Part shown: positions 21,958 through 33,249 of the stretch, in pieces
Position numbering within the stretch: the first letter of the stretch is position 1
Layout of the letters: every line of letters starts with the position of its first letter
From: Phaeoceros laevis
Lineage: Eukaryota; Anthocerotophyta; Anthocerotopsida; Notothyladales
Length of the DNA stretch: 64,000 bases
Assembly (NCBI GenBank): GCA_049999765.1
Contig: JBNGIQ010009355.1
Coordinates: 55,637-119,636, forward strand
Reading direction: 5' to 3'
Program-made: the position numbers and the translations under genes
Notes under the pieces: generated by a model
Seen by the model: only the letters and a program-made list of their open reading frames with translations
Told to the model about the DNA's origin: nothing
The model's database searches: none

Positions 21958-24731
21958 TCAGCTGGCTCTCGGTTTAGGTGGCTTTGCGGCAACACGGGCA
22001 TGCTTTCCATACAACCACTGACCCATGATGGTAGCAAAAAAGGCACCACCAAAATCTGAGTTGGTTGTCACTCCAAAAAGCATGATCCCTTGAGACAGAC
22101 TGCCTGGCACGGTAGAGGACGAGAACCCTTCGTGCAGTTGCCAGTCGGAGGTTTCTGGCAGCTTGTCACCTGCTGCACTTACTTCATAGCATGATACAGA
22201 AGGGAAAGCGGCCGAGAGCTGGCAAAGCAACCAAATAAATCAGCAACAGAATTGAACATGTAACAGGTGGAAGTGAATATCATGACATGGAACGCCTTCA
22301 TCCCTGCAGCGAAGGGGCACGTGGATCACCTCGTTAAGTACAGGCTGGCCAATGTTTCGTGCAACATGGGCTACTATTGCTTTGAGTCGTGCATTGCCTT
22401 CAAGCTGCAGTGGCAAGTAGAGGAATGGTGTAACGAGGATGTAGAACAAATATTTGACTCTAGGAAAACAAGCAAGGTGGCCTGCAACAAAACTTGGACA
22501 AAGATCATGAAGTTACACTCCTACATGCCTGACCTTGGATGTGAGAGCCTTGGCCGCAGCTTGAACAGCCCCTCTAATCCCCTGGGCTCCAGGTTCTGCA
22601 CTGCTTACGAGGACGGAATTCTCCGGCACTACAAAGAGCAACAGGGCTGCCCAGTCTCCAAGAGATCCTTCTTTGCCTTGCAAATCAGCCAGACTGAGGA
22701 ATCCACCTTCACCCAAGGTCATCACTCCTGACAGACAAGGGTTCTCTTCTGCCGCAAGACCAGTCAGCAAGCCTGCTGCCTCCTTGGCTCTATTATCTGC
22801 AGCACTGCAATTAGCTGACAGCTGAATGTACAAAACAACAGTTTTGCAGGCAGAGTGGTTAGCACGGATGCACCCAAAAAGAGAGGCACTCACCGGGAGT
22901 GGATTTGTTCTTAGTCGTAGAGCTCAGGGACAAGAAAGCCATCGTTGGTGAACTCCCCTGCAGCAAGCTAGATGCAGCGTGGTATGCTGCTTCAATGGCC
23001 TCTTGCTGTGACTTCCCTGTTGCAAATCCTTCTCCAACCTTCATATCCTCCGGCCTGTCAAATGTGGCCCGGATATTTGCAGCAATCAAGCTGGCAGCAG
23101 CTTCCAACTCACGCAAGTAGCGGCTTCGACCAAAGGGCAATTCTAAACCAAAAGGGCGTGGCTGCTTCTGAATCCTTTCTCTACTCTCCGAAACGAGACC
23201 ATCGTTGGGAACCAGGCTCCTTGCTGTACGACCCTTCAATGGCTGTCTGATCTTCAACACAATGATTGCGCTAGCCACAAAGATTGCTGAGAAGAATGCT
23301 GCTGACTGGAAGAAAGGATCTGAAGCCAGGCCTCTGAGCAACAGCCAAACCGACTGCTCTGATGTCTTTTGAACTTCAAACTGAGGATACCAACAAGGAG
23401 CACGAGTTAGGATACTACGACAGAACACTACCAGGAGTTCAAGCCTAGCAACCAGGAAGGCAAATGCAATGGTGCTGTTTGCTACCTTGTCAACAAAGAG
23501 GCCTGACAAAGAATGAAACAACATCCTTTATTCTGTTTCATGACAAAGGGCAACTTCAGCTACTATGTGTTCAGCTCTGAACCAGAAGGTTGAGAATGAA
23601 AATTCCATACCGTCAATGACCAGCAACCTTTCATTGCCAGAGCACATTTGGCATTCACAGACACGACCACGATAGAGAGATATGGCAAACGTACATCGGA
23701 CGTCTCATCTGGTGGGATGAGCAGAATCTGCCCCACTCGAATGCGTTCCTCATAATTGAGCTTATTCAAAGCTATGATGGACTTGAGCTTCACCCCATGC
23801 CTGGAAGCAATGTCTGCAAGGTAGTCTCCAGGTTGAACCATGTACTCGAGCTCACCTTGCTCCTGGTCTGCATCAACACGTAAGAGAGCTTTGAGGTCCT
23901 GGAACCATTCCATCATCTTGAACAGCAGCTATCATTGCCCAGACCGCAAACATGTCACCTTCTCCCAACCATCATGAAGGGGCATCCATTTAGCAAACAA
24001 TCGTCAGTGTTTGAACCTCGAGAGTCGTCCTCATTGGTTGTCTCCCCTGGGGTGCTACGAGTTGAAAATTGCTGCTTTGCCTCTTCACCTGCATTCCTAT
24101 CAATCCCCCCAAACCGAGACTCGCTTGCTTGTCCCTCGCTCAATGGAGGGACAATGTCTGGCGGGCTCCCAACACTTGAACTGGCTTCGACCTGACATTC
24201 CAATGTGCTCTCAGAATCCCGCGAATTTGACGATTCAAGAATTTGTACTGAGGGCTTCAAGTTCGGGAGAGATTCAACTGAGCCTTCTTCCTGCAACCTC
24301 TTGCTGCTCCTCGGTACTCTAATCACTTGCCTCGGGAACACCTTGTCCACATTGATGTTCGGATTAAGAGCCTGGATATCCTTTAACCGAACTCCCAACT
24401 TTTCAGCCACTTCTGCGACCCACTCTCCGTCCCTCAGCCGATATTCTTCAGTTTCCTGCCCCACTATGGCAGACTTCATGTCAGTCCTTGCAAACGGCGC
24501 TCCCTTCACCCAGTTCTTCTTGTTTCTGCTTCCAAGCCAGGTCCGGCCACTATCACCATATCTGTCCCAGGTGCCAGTTCCTTGTCCTCCAGCCACCACC
24601 TCGAAGCACAGCAGCCGGGAAGAAACTACCTGGCTGCCTCCTGCGGCGACCGTTCGCCGGGAAGCCACAACCGGGCACTTGCTGTGAACAAATCTAACAG
24701 CCTCCTGCGCGGAGATTGAGCTTGCCTCCAT
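21958..24731 (-). CDS. Two-LysM membrane protein with probable plastid transit peptide
   Basis: Exons inferred: 24731 to about 23960 (3' end unresolved), about 23930-23695, 23485-22894, 22796-22534, 22404 to about 22298, and 22218-21958. The N terminus is rich in Ser, Ala, Arg and Val without acidic residues for about 40 positions, like an organelle transit peptide. LysM 1 is at residues 96-140 (YRLRDGEWVAEVAEKLG...), and LysM 2 begins YMVQPGDYLADIASRHG and ends ILLIPP. Hydrophobic segments follow (IAFAFLVARLELLVVFC and AAFFSAIFVASAIIVL), then a soluble Ala-rich C-terminal region I do not recognise. LysM binds N-acetylglucosamine polymers such as peptidoglycan or chitin. The architecture suggests a membrane-bound glycan-binding or structural protein. 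The junction between exons 1 and 2 needs a frame change that I could not place. Confidence 0.7.
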
Positions 24732-25232
24732 TTTGCCCTCCTACGGTGGCTAGAAATCTCTGGGCACAAAGAAAAAGGTGTGGGAGGAGTCCGCGCTTCA
24801 AATCCGACACAAGAAAGCTCATCCTCGCGCGCGGTAAAACATCCCAAAGTCCCCCAACAAACCAACGGTTATGGATCGTTCTTCAGCCGAATCCAACGGT
24901 GTTCGTTTGCTGCGAAGTTCCGGTTCCTGGCGGGTTGTTTTGGTGTCACCAGTGGGGGTAGGACAAACTGGGGTGTTTCAACAGGTACATTCCGGCAGTG
25001 TAGGGACGACGCTATTCGCAAGCAGCGTGTGAGCAAGGTCCTTCGGGATGAGCTCGGGGTAGTTTGCCACATCTTCGAACCGCTTGTTCGGTGGGATTCA
25101 TGGTCTTGCGACTTGCTGGACTTCATGAACTTGACTACCTCTACCGTCGGGTAGCGTTCGAGCTATGGAGGGCAGACGGAGCGTAGCCTGCTGCCAGGGA
25201 GAGAAGCATCGACACGTTTTCTTTCTCCAGGT
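24732..25232. other. Intergenic between LysM and PPR genes
   Basis: This should hold the LysM gene promoter and the 3' end of the PPR transcript. No motif is strong enough to call. Confidence 0.4.
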
Positions 25233-28170
25233 TTACGACCAGTCATCAGCATGTTGGCTTCCAACATGTTGATCCCCCACACCAAAAGCATAGACAGTTC
25301 CGCTGATGTCCGTGTACCAGCTCTGACCTCGCTGTTTCCATGCTCCTGTTTTCACTCTCATTGCTTGAATTTCTTTGGCGTCCTCGTACAAACAGGCAGA
25401 TGTGTAGATGGTCGTCATCAAGTCATACACTGCAACATCATTTCTGTCCAACCTCACCGCACATTCAAATGCCTGTCTTCCTAGCTCAACGTTGTTCCAC
25501 TTTCGACAAGCACCTAATACAGACTTCCATATAGCAGAGTCAGGTTGGAAAGGCATAGACTTCACCACCTCAATTGCCTTGTTCAGATGACCTGCACGGC
25601 TAAGGAGATCGACCATGCAGCTGTAGTGCTGGATGGTTGGATTGATGCCGAAGTTTGTGCTCATGGCTTCGAAGTACCTCTGTCCCTCCTCCACTAGACC
25701 CACATGACTGCATACGATGAGAACACTGAGGAATGTACTAGCCTCTGGCTGTATGCCACCACGCATCATCCTCTCAAACAGATTGAACACGACTTGACTG
25801 CTCCCTTGGCGGGCATATCCTGCAATCAATGCATTCCATGTCACAGTGTCTCCTATGAGCAATGAATCAAATACCTGCTGAGCATCCCCCATGCTCCCAC
25901 ATCTGCCGTACATGTCAATAAGACTACTTGCCACAAACGAATCTGTGGCCTCCAATCCAAGTTTTGAGATTTGACCATGAATTTCCCTGCCCTTCTCCAG
26001 CCCTGCAACAATACCGCAAGCCTTCACTGCACCAATAAAGGTTCGGTTATTAGGTACCACACCTTCCTGTTGCATCCTAGTGTACAGCTGCAAAGCCATT
26101 TCACCCTCTTCCATCTGGGCGTACCCGAATATCATGGCAGTCCACGAAACCACATCATGGCGTGGTATCTTCTCAAAGACATGTCTAGCATCCACCAGGC
26201 TCCCGCACTTTGCATAAACGTCCACCAGCATTGTTCCCACAAACACATCCGACTCAAAGCCATACTTCACCACATTCGAGTGGATGCTTCTGACTTCGTG
26301 CAAGCACCAGTCCCTCACAGGGCTCCCATCCCATGTGCTGCCATCTTTCCACGCTGCAAGGCTACTGCAGGCTTTGAGGGCACCAACAAATGTTCGGTCA
26401 TCCAAAAGGAGACCTTCCTGTTGCATGCGTGCGAACAACTTCAGAGCCTCTTCACCCTCTTCCATTTGGGCGTACCCCAATATCATGGCATTCCAGGATA
26501 CCACATCACGACGAGGCATTTTCTCAAAAACACCCCTGGCATTCACTAGGCTCCCACATTTCCCATACACATCCACCAGCATATTTCCCACAACGACCTC
26601 TGACTCAGAGCCTCTCTTGACTATTTCCGAGTGAATGGCCCTGACTTGCTCCAGGCACCTTTCGTGAACATGTTTCCCACCACCCTCACCAGGATCTACT
26701 GAGGCAGCTAGGCTACTGCAAGCTTTAAGTGCAGCTACACATGTTCTGTCATCGGGTGTAACAGCGTCTTGTTGCATTCGTGCATACAACTTCAAAGCCT
26801 CCTCACTCTCTTCCATTTGCGCATACCCCAATATCATGGCATTCCAAGACACAACATCACGACGAGGCATCTTCTCAAACATGTCCCTTGCATCTACCAG
26901 GCTCCCACACTTGGCATATGCGTCCACCAACATCGTTCCAACAAACACATCCAACTCAGAGCCGTTGTCCACTACATGTGCGTGGATGCTTCTGACCTGC
27001 TCCAAACACCCTCTCTTCATTAGAACCCCATAAGCTGGACTCTCCTCTTGCGATGCAGCCAGGCTACTACATGCCTTCAATGCACTAACAAATGTCCTGT
27101 CGTTTGGAACGACGCCTTCCTGTTGCATCCTCGTGTATAGATGCAAAGCAACATCTCCTTGGTCCATTTGGGCGTGCCCCATGATCATGGCATTCCAGGA
27201 AACCACGTTACGATGTGGCATATTCTCAAAGACATATCTAGCATCTCCAAGGCTCCCACATTTCACATACACATCTATCAACATAGTCCCCGTATATACA
27301 TCAGACTGAAACCCACCTTCCACAACGTGGGCATGAATTTCCTTTGCACTCTCCAGACTCCGTAAGCTACTGCATGCCTTCAAAGCAGCCACAAAGGTGT
27401 ATGAGTTCGGTTTCACTCCACTTTCTCGCATTTCCTCATAGATTGTGAGTGCCTGTCTAGATTGCCCACGCTTTGTACTCTGTGATATTAGTGCAGTCCA
27501 GGTAAACTGATCTCGCTGAGGCAACTCCCAGTCGACGTTCTTCCGGGTTCTAACGTCACCGTAGGAACTAGAGCCACTTCCACCGGCATTGCTGTCCAAA
27601 ACCTCTGTCACCGGTTGTGGAGTCCTCCAATTGTTTTTTAGAAGGGCCTCCTTGGTGCTCTTAAGCCTGAAATCTGCTGAGTTATGATGGAGCTGCGACG
27701 AAACAATCCAAATCGTTAGTCCACAATCTTAAAGGCAGTCAGAAGGGATCGGAGAGTCAAGGTCTTGTTTCTGTTATCCCACCACTTGGTTGGTTCCTTG
27801 AGATACTTTTGCCATAGTAGCTCCGGTACCTGCCAGCGGCTTCAAAAGTTAAAGCTAGCTAGAGCAACCCACAAGTACACCATAACTCTGCTGAGCGAAA
27901 CTTCAGAAAGGAAATTGTGGCATCCCTGCAAAGCAAAATCTGTACCCCAGCTGAAGTCCCCCCTGGTCCTAGGATTGCTCGAACAACGATGAGTGCCGCG
28001 TTCTGGATATTCCTCGGCATGGGTGACCTGCAGGCAATTGTTGCCTTCCATCCGTGCCTCCGCTGAACGCCGGAGACATGGAAAGAGTCCAAAGAGACCA
28101 CGCCAGCAGGTCTCGTGGCCATGTACGCGAATCTCACACCAGGCTTTGTCAGCCTTCCAATGGCTCTCAT
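25233..28170 (-). CDS. PLS-class PPR protein ending in an E+ region
   Basis: The main exon, 27692-25233, encodes 820 codons but has no ATG before the first repeats. A CGTCGCAG acceptor at 27692 joins in phase to an upstream exon, 28170-27946, whose Arg-rich start (MRAIGRLTKPGVRFAYMATR) looks like an organelle targeting sequence; that exon is inferred. The protein has repeated P, L and S motifs (VSWNAMILGYAQMEE, LVDVYAKCGSLVDARHVF), E motifs, and a short E+ end (SWYTDISGTVYAFGVGDQ) with no DYW deaminase. Family members bind specific organelle RNA sites and recruit a deaminase in trans for C-to-U editing. Three successive blocks carry 14-17 residue inserts before the IH position, and blocks are closely similar at DNA level, indicating recent internal duplication. 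Confidence 0.85.
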
Positions 28171-28988
28171 GTTGCGTATGATAATGATAAGTGCAGGGGT
28201 TGCGGCCACCCGGATCCGTGTAATATAAGATTTCCTAATTATATGGGCGGCTTTATAAGCAGTCGGCCTTTATTTAGTCACGATTGAGCCACTTATTGAT
28301 ATCTCCCACTTATTGAACTCTCTCTCCTAAATGTCCACGGCAGCTAGCGATGGCGGCTCTTACAGCCAACGCCAGTGCTGCCCCCTCCCGCTCCTTCGTT
28401 TTCGTGCTACGGTTTCCCGATTCATAGGCTACTTGCAGGTTACGGACAAGGACACGTAGCTTTGGCGGTGTAATTTTCTCTCAACAGGCAGCTCAACTGG
28501 ATGCCCACGGCTCCAGGCAGACTACCAGCTCGGGCTGTTTATCTAGTCATTGTCTGCGGAAGATGAAGGTCTCTGTGGTGTAGCTAGATTTCTTTTGCGT
28601 GTAGAGGGAAGCGGTGGCGAATTGCTGTTGTGGGTCTGCCCGGTAGTGGAGAGGGGGACGCGACTGCGGTGGGAAGCTTAGGAGAACCACCCTGCGCGGG
28701 CTATGGCGTGGCTTGATCTTGCGGTGGTATAGGGCCGATGGACGGCCGAGCCACGCTGGTAGCGGGTGCCTGTGACAGCCTATGGATTTTTTATGCCTCG
28801 GAAAGATAAGGCAAAGCAGAAGGGCTGGTTCTGCCGTCCAGATTCCAGCATGGTAATATTCTCTACAGGCAACCATCCGCACCAATAAGGAACAAGTTCC
28901 CTCTGCAAGGATCATTTGCTGATCTGCTCTCAACTTCAGCCAAGGTTGTCACCTTACTGACTGAAAGTAGTCAGCATATCCGCATAAG
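28171..28988. other. Divergent upstream region of PPR (-) and BPI (+) genes
   Basis: A minus-strand frame at 28547-28933 has no recognisable domain. The region probably contains promoters for both flanking genes, but I see no clear core promoter element. Confidence 0.4.
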
Positions 28989-30713
28989 ATGGACAAGGCT
29001 GGGTGTATGCTGCTCATGGCTTTCTTAGCTATATTGCCATGTCCTTTATGGGTGGAAGGAACTTCATCAGTGAACGAGCAAGGTTACAGTGGCGGTGTTT
29101 ATGGATCCTCTTTTCTCGCACAGTCTGTCGATTCTGGTTTCCGTTTCCCACCTAGTCAGCTCCATGAAGATGGAAACGAAGAGCTTACTGTGACGGACTC
29201 TTTCTCAACCTTTCACTTGGAGCAGGTTCAACCGAAGGTGTCGTCTTCAGAAGAGTTTACGGATGGAGCACTTCCAAGGGCTGGTCTATCGGTGGAATCA
29301 ACCGCAGGCTACAGCATAGACAGTGATCCAGCTGGCGTGATGGTAACGTTTTCTGAAGGAGGACTCCTGTATGTGAAGGATGTTTTGGTGAAGCAGATAC
29401 TGCAGGAGATCACCCCACTGCATCTGCCTGCTATAGCTGCTGAGATCGAAATCCCTATCGGGTATGTTCATTTTAAACTTGAGGATATTGTGCTCTCAGC
29501 TGCAAACGTCACCTACTCCGATATTGATCTGATGGACAAAAAGGGAATCACCATATTTGCAGAGGGGTTGCGAGCGAGTTTGGCACTGCACTGGAGCTAC
29601 ACATACACAGCAGCATATATACCTTGGCCCATCAGTGATGGTGGCACTGCTGATATTTACGTGAGTGGAATGCAGGTAGGTGCGATCTTTGCCCTGGAAG
29701 AGCATAATGGCACTTTGAGGCTTAATGTCATGGAGTGTGGAACCTACATCGAGAACCTGGACATCAGTCTGCATGGTGGTGCCTCTTGGCTGTATCAGTG
29801 GTTTGTGTACTTGTTTGAAGATCAGATTCGGTCTGCCATTGGGACCGCTTTAACTGAACAGATCATATTTGCAGCGGATGAGCTTGACAAGCTTTTACTA
29901 AGTCTTCCTCGTATTGCACCTATAGACGCAGAGTTTGGGATCGATCTTACCATAGTGCAAGGTCCTCTGCTGAGTCCAACATATCTAAGCGTGGGTGCAA
30001 GGGGTGAATTTGTGAACCTGAAGACAAAGCAAGGGGTAGTGCCCTATATCCATTCGACTCAGCTTCCTTCTGGTGTCTTCTGCAGCAGTGAGTCAGCCAA
30101 GATGATTTCCATCGCATTGAGTGACAACGAGCTGAACTCAGCTTCAAGAGTCTTCTACGAAGCTGGTCTTCTGCATTGGGTGGTAGATGACATAGCTGGG
30201 CAGGCAATTTTGAACACTGCAAGCTGGAAGTACATTGCACCACAGCTGTACAAGAAGTACCCAAACCAGGACATGGCACTGGATTTCATGGTCTCGAGCC
30301 CTCCCCATATTGGTCTTGCTGAATCAGGTGTGACTGTCAAGGCTGCTACGAACATGACCATCGAAGTCAAGGGCCCCGAACTGATCCCTGTTGCTTGTCT
30401 AGAATTGGACGTATCCATGGATGCCGTTGTAAGTATTTTGGACAACAACATCACAGCTCAGGCATCACTTCGCGAATTCACAATGGCAATAGCATGGAGT
30501 GATGTTGGCACATTTCCTGTCAAACTTGTGGAGGTTGCTGTGCAGACTGTTCTTAAGCAGGTAATTTTGCCCTTGATCAACGTGGCTTTGAAGAAGGGGT
30601 TTCCGCTGCCAGTGGTCCCAGCCGTTGAGATCAAGAATGCTGACTTGCAATACCAAAACGGTTTTATTCTCGTATGTGCTGACGTGGAATACCAAGCAGG
30701 TTATCTATCCTAA
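28989..30713 (+). CDS. BPI/LBP family lipid-binding protein, secreted
   Basis: A single open frame of 574 residues. It starts with a signal peptide (MDKAGCMLLMAFLAILPCPL) and a Ser-rich spacer of about 90 residues. Two BPI/LBP/CETP barrels follow: the first from about residue 117 (VMVTFSEGGLLYVKDVLVKQ) and the second from about residue 330. Typical plant features are LKLEDI-like segments and the end NADLQYQNGFILVCADVEYQ. Animal relatives bind lipopolysaccharide, and plant LBP/BPI-related proteins have been linked to LPS sensing. It should act outside the cell or in the endomembrane lumen. It is intronless. The start is the first ATG with a good signal peptide. Confidence 0.88.
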   Translation: MDKAGCMLLMAFLAILPCPLWVEGTSSVNEQGYSGGVYGSSFLAQSVDSGFRFPPSQLHEDGNEELTVTDSFSTFHLEQVQPKVSSSEEFTDGALPRAGLSVESTAGYSIDSDPAGVMVTFSEGGLLYVKDVLVKQILQEITPLHLPAIAAEIEIPIGYVHFKLEDIVLSAANVTYSDIDLMDKKGITIFAEGLRASLALHWSYTYTAAYIPWPISDGGTADIYVSGMQVGAIFALEEHNGTLRLNVMECGTYIENLDISLHGGASWLYQWFVYLFEDQIRSAIGTALTEQIIFAADELDKLLLSLPRIAPIDAEFGIDLTIVQGPLLSPTYLSVGARGEFVNLKTKQGVVPYIHSTQLPSGVFCSSESAKMISIALSDNELNSASRVFYEAGLLHWVVDDIAGQAILNTASWKYIAPQLYKKYPNQDMALDFMVSSPPHIGLAESGVTVKAATNMTIEVKGPELIPVACLELDVSMDAVVSILDNNITAQASLREFTMAIAWSDVGTFPVKLVEVAVQTVLKQVILPLINVALKKGFPLPVVPAVEIKNADLQYQNGFILVCADVEYQAGYLS

Positions 30714-31093
30714 GTTCAGGGTTAGTGATACCCAGGTGAGATCTGCAAGAGGTGCGCTGGTCCTGGAGAGTAGATTTGGCAGGACTCACAGGCCCCCGAA
30801 AAAAAATAAGACGGTAACCGTCACTGTATATCCTAGCTAGTACTCAGGAGAGGAGGAAGCAACTACTTCTTACGGAAGGTATGGAACATCCAGTGGTGTG
30901 GTGAATATGGTCTTCGAACGCAAAATTAGCTCTTTTGAGGAGAGTATCATGTTCGTGACAAGTAGTGTATTGAACTCGTGCGACTGTATAGAATGGAAAC
31001 CCATCCGGAAGGATGCAACAGAGCTTTTTGTTCTTAGCACACAGATCAAAAAACAGGACTTTGTAAAGAATATCCCAGGGAGCTCAGCACAGC
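30714..31093. other. Convergent 3' region of BPI and GDP-fucose synthase genes
   Basis: No gene seen; it should contain the two 3' untranslated regions. Confidence 0.5.
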
Positions 31094-32047
31094 TCAAGAA
31101 TCGTAGTTTGCCAAGTACCACTTGTACGTGTCGGCTAAACCGTTTTTGAGAGCAATTTTAGCCTGCCAGCCTAATCTAGCCAGCTTTGAGCTGTCCATCA
31201 ACTTTCGTGGCGTTCCATCGGGCTTAGTAGAATCCCACTTGAGCTCTCCTTCGAAGCCCACAACCTCCTTGACCATTTCAGCAAGCTCCTTGATGGTGAC
31301 CTCCTGGCCGCTTCCCATGTTGACGTGCTGCCGGTCGCTGTAGTTCTCCAGCAGATACAAAATTGCATCAGCCAAGTCATCTACGTGCAGAAATTCTCTC
31401 AGAGGGCTACCTGTGCCCCAGACCACAACCTCCTTGGCACCGGACACTTTGGCCGCATGAAATCTCCTCATCAGACCAGGTAGAACGTGAGAGTTTTCGG
31501 GATGGAAGTTGTCGTTGGGACCGTAGAGATTGGTTGGCATCCCAGATATGGCATCGAAGTTGTACTGGATGCGGTAGGCCTCGCACATTTTGATCCCAGA
31601 GATCTTAGCAATAGCATACCACTCGTTGGTCGGTTCCAGCGGACTCGTGAGCAAAGCATCTTCGGTGATGGGCTGGGGAGCAAACTTAGGGTAGATGCAC
31701 GAGGAGCCAAGAAACAAGAGCTTCTTCACTCCAGACCGATAGGCAGCGTCAATCACATTGGTCTGGATGAGCAAGTTGTCGGCGATGAACTCTGCGGGAT
31801 AGGTGCTGTTGGCATGAATGCCTCCCACCTTGGCCGCCGCCAGAATCACGTATGCTGGCTTCTCCTGCTCGAAAAATTTCTCAACATCCGCCTGGCGAGT
31901 GAGCTCTAGCTGCTTGTGCGTGCGAGTCACCAGGTTCGTGAACCCTTCCTTCTTCAGCTTCCGGACAACTGCAGAGCCCACAAGTCCGCCATGTCCCGCA
32001 ATGTATACCTTGGCATTTCTATCGATCTGCTGCTGCTGGCCCCCCAT
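31094..32047 (-). CDS. GER1: GDP-L-fucose synthase (GDP-4-keto-6-deoxymannose epimerase/reductase)
   Basis: A complete intronless frame of 317 residues, the usual length for the family. It has the NADP-binding [14 protein letters not shown] (GxxGxxG) near residue 18, [29 protein letters not shown], then the short-chain-dehydrogenase YxxxK in [17 protein letters not shown], and [18 protein letters not shown]. It converts GDP-4-keto-6-deoxy-D-mannose to GDP-L-fucose in the cytosol, feeding fucosylation of wall polysaccharides and glycoproteins. The start is the first ATG, giving a short Gln-rich leader. The call is firm. Confidence 0.95.
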   Translation of the reverse strand: MGGQQQQIDRNAKVYIAGHGGLVGSAVVRKLKKEGFTNLVTRTHKQLELTRQADVEKFFEQEKPAYVILAAAKVGGIHANSTYPAEFIADNLLIQTNVIDAAYRSGVKKLLFLGSSCIYPKFAPQPITEDALLTSPLEPTNEWYAIAKISGIKMCEAYRIQYNFDAISGMPTNLYGPNDNFHPENSHVLPGLMRRFHAAKVSGAKEVVVWGTGSPLREFLHVDDLADAILYLLENYSDRQHVNMGSGQEVTIKELAEMVKEVVGFEGELKWDSTKPDGTPRKLMDSSKLARLGWQAKIALKNGLADTYKWYLANYDS

Positions 32048-33249
32048 TGCACCCTGCGTAGTGTGCTCCCACCCTCCTCTATGAGTTCAGTGCTGCACAA
32101 TAAGGGAAAATACAGATCCACAAGCTGCGGGTCGCAACACAGCACACCGCTGAACCGTCAGCTGAGCCTTCACCAGGGACAACGCTGGCAGAATTGCTGG
32201 CAGAATTGCAAGAAAGGCGCTCCGAGGATGAAGGCCAAGGAAGAGAGCGGTGATCGAACGTGTTGGCCTCCGAGCTATGTAGTAGGCTGGAATTAGACTT
32301 TCACCCACGACCCACGGGCGCCTCGTGTACTCGGGAGTTCTTTCCGGTTCCCAAGACTACCAGGACCGACGACTTTTTCTCGGGCATGGCCCGGCATGAC
32401 CCACGTTTAGCTCATCATCAGTGGATAGCATCAATTTGCATGCATTTGCATGAGTGCTCGGTCACATAATTACTCAGATAAAAGAATGCTAGGGAGGCCA
32501 TGCATGTGCTGTTGCCAACTACAAACCGGCTCGTATAAAACTGCACGGTTTAATGCAGTCCAGAAGGAACGACGATCATGAACACAACTTGCAACTAACC
32601 GTCATTCGTGACAAAGAACGTAACAAGGAAGCACTTTTGGCCATGGTGGTTCTTGCTGCTACATATACAAGTGAGCCTGCAAATACAAGAACCAGGATAC
32701 ATCAATCCAGGACTGTCCTTGCATTTGAGATGACCCACCAGGGATGCGATTGCAAGCTCAAGCGCACCTACTGTTCGACTCCACAACCTCCGACCTCCGA
32801 GGGCACCGTGTCTGACCACCTGGAGACAACGGAGAACATCCTGCTCCAGTCAGAAATTGCACATCAAGCCGACACAGCCAGGTCTAGTTGGCAGTTGTGG
32901 GTTCCAAAAACACTTACTTGACAGGATCACTGCCCTCAGAATTTGCACCACCAAGTTCTTGATGCCAACATATCAGGCTCTGCACGACAAAGAAACTGGT
33001 ATCCCGTGAGGCATCTAACACTTCTGCACATAGCCGTCATTTGAATGGTCCAGTAAGCAGAAAAAAGAGAGTCATAGACTGCAAGAAAACCTACATGTTG
33101 CGGTCAAGCCTGCTACCATCCCAGTAAGACGTGGTTAGCATCACAGTTGACCAGGACTTGCTCTTGCTCAACTGATCTTGTGCTGGAGATGACCTTTCCT
33201 TGAGCACAGACAACAGCAATCGCCTGCGGCTGGAGGTGAACCACAAATG
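32048..33249. other. Intergenic between GDP-fucose synthase and PPR-DYW genes
   Basis: It holds the fucose synthase promoter and the 3' region of the PPR gene. A 122-codon plus-strand frame at 32553-32921 has no recognisable motif. Nothing else is supported. Confidence 0.4.

Noticed and set aside
25971-27365. Long plus-strand frames opposite the PPR gene
   Set aside because: They are antisense shadows of the repeated PPR motifs and repeat with the same period.
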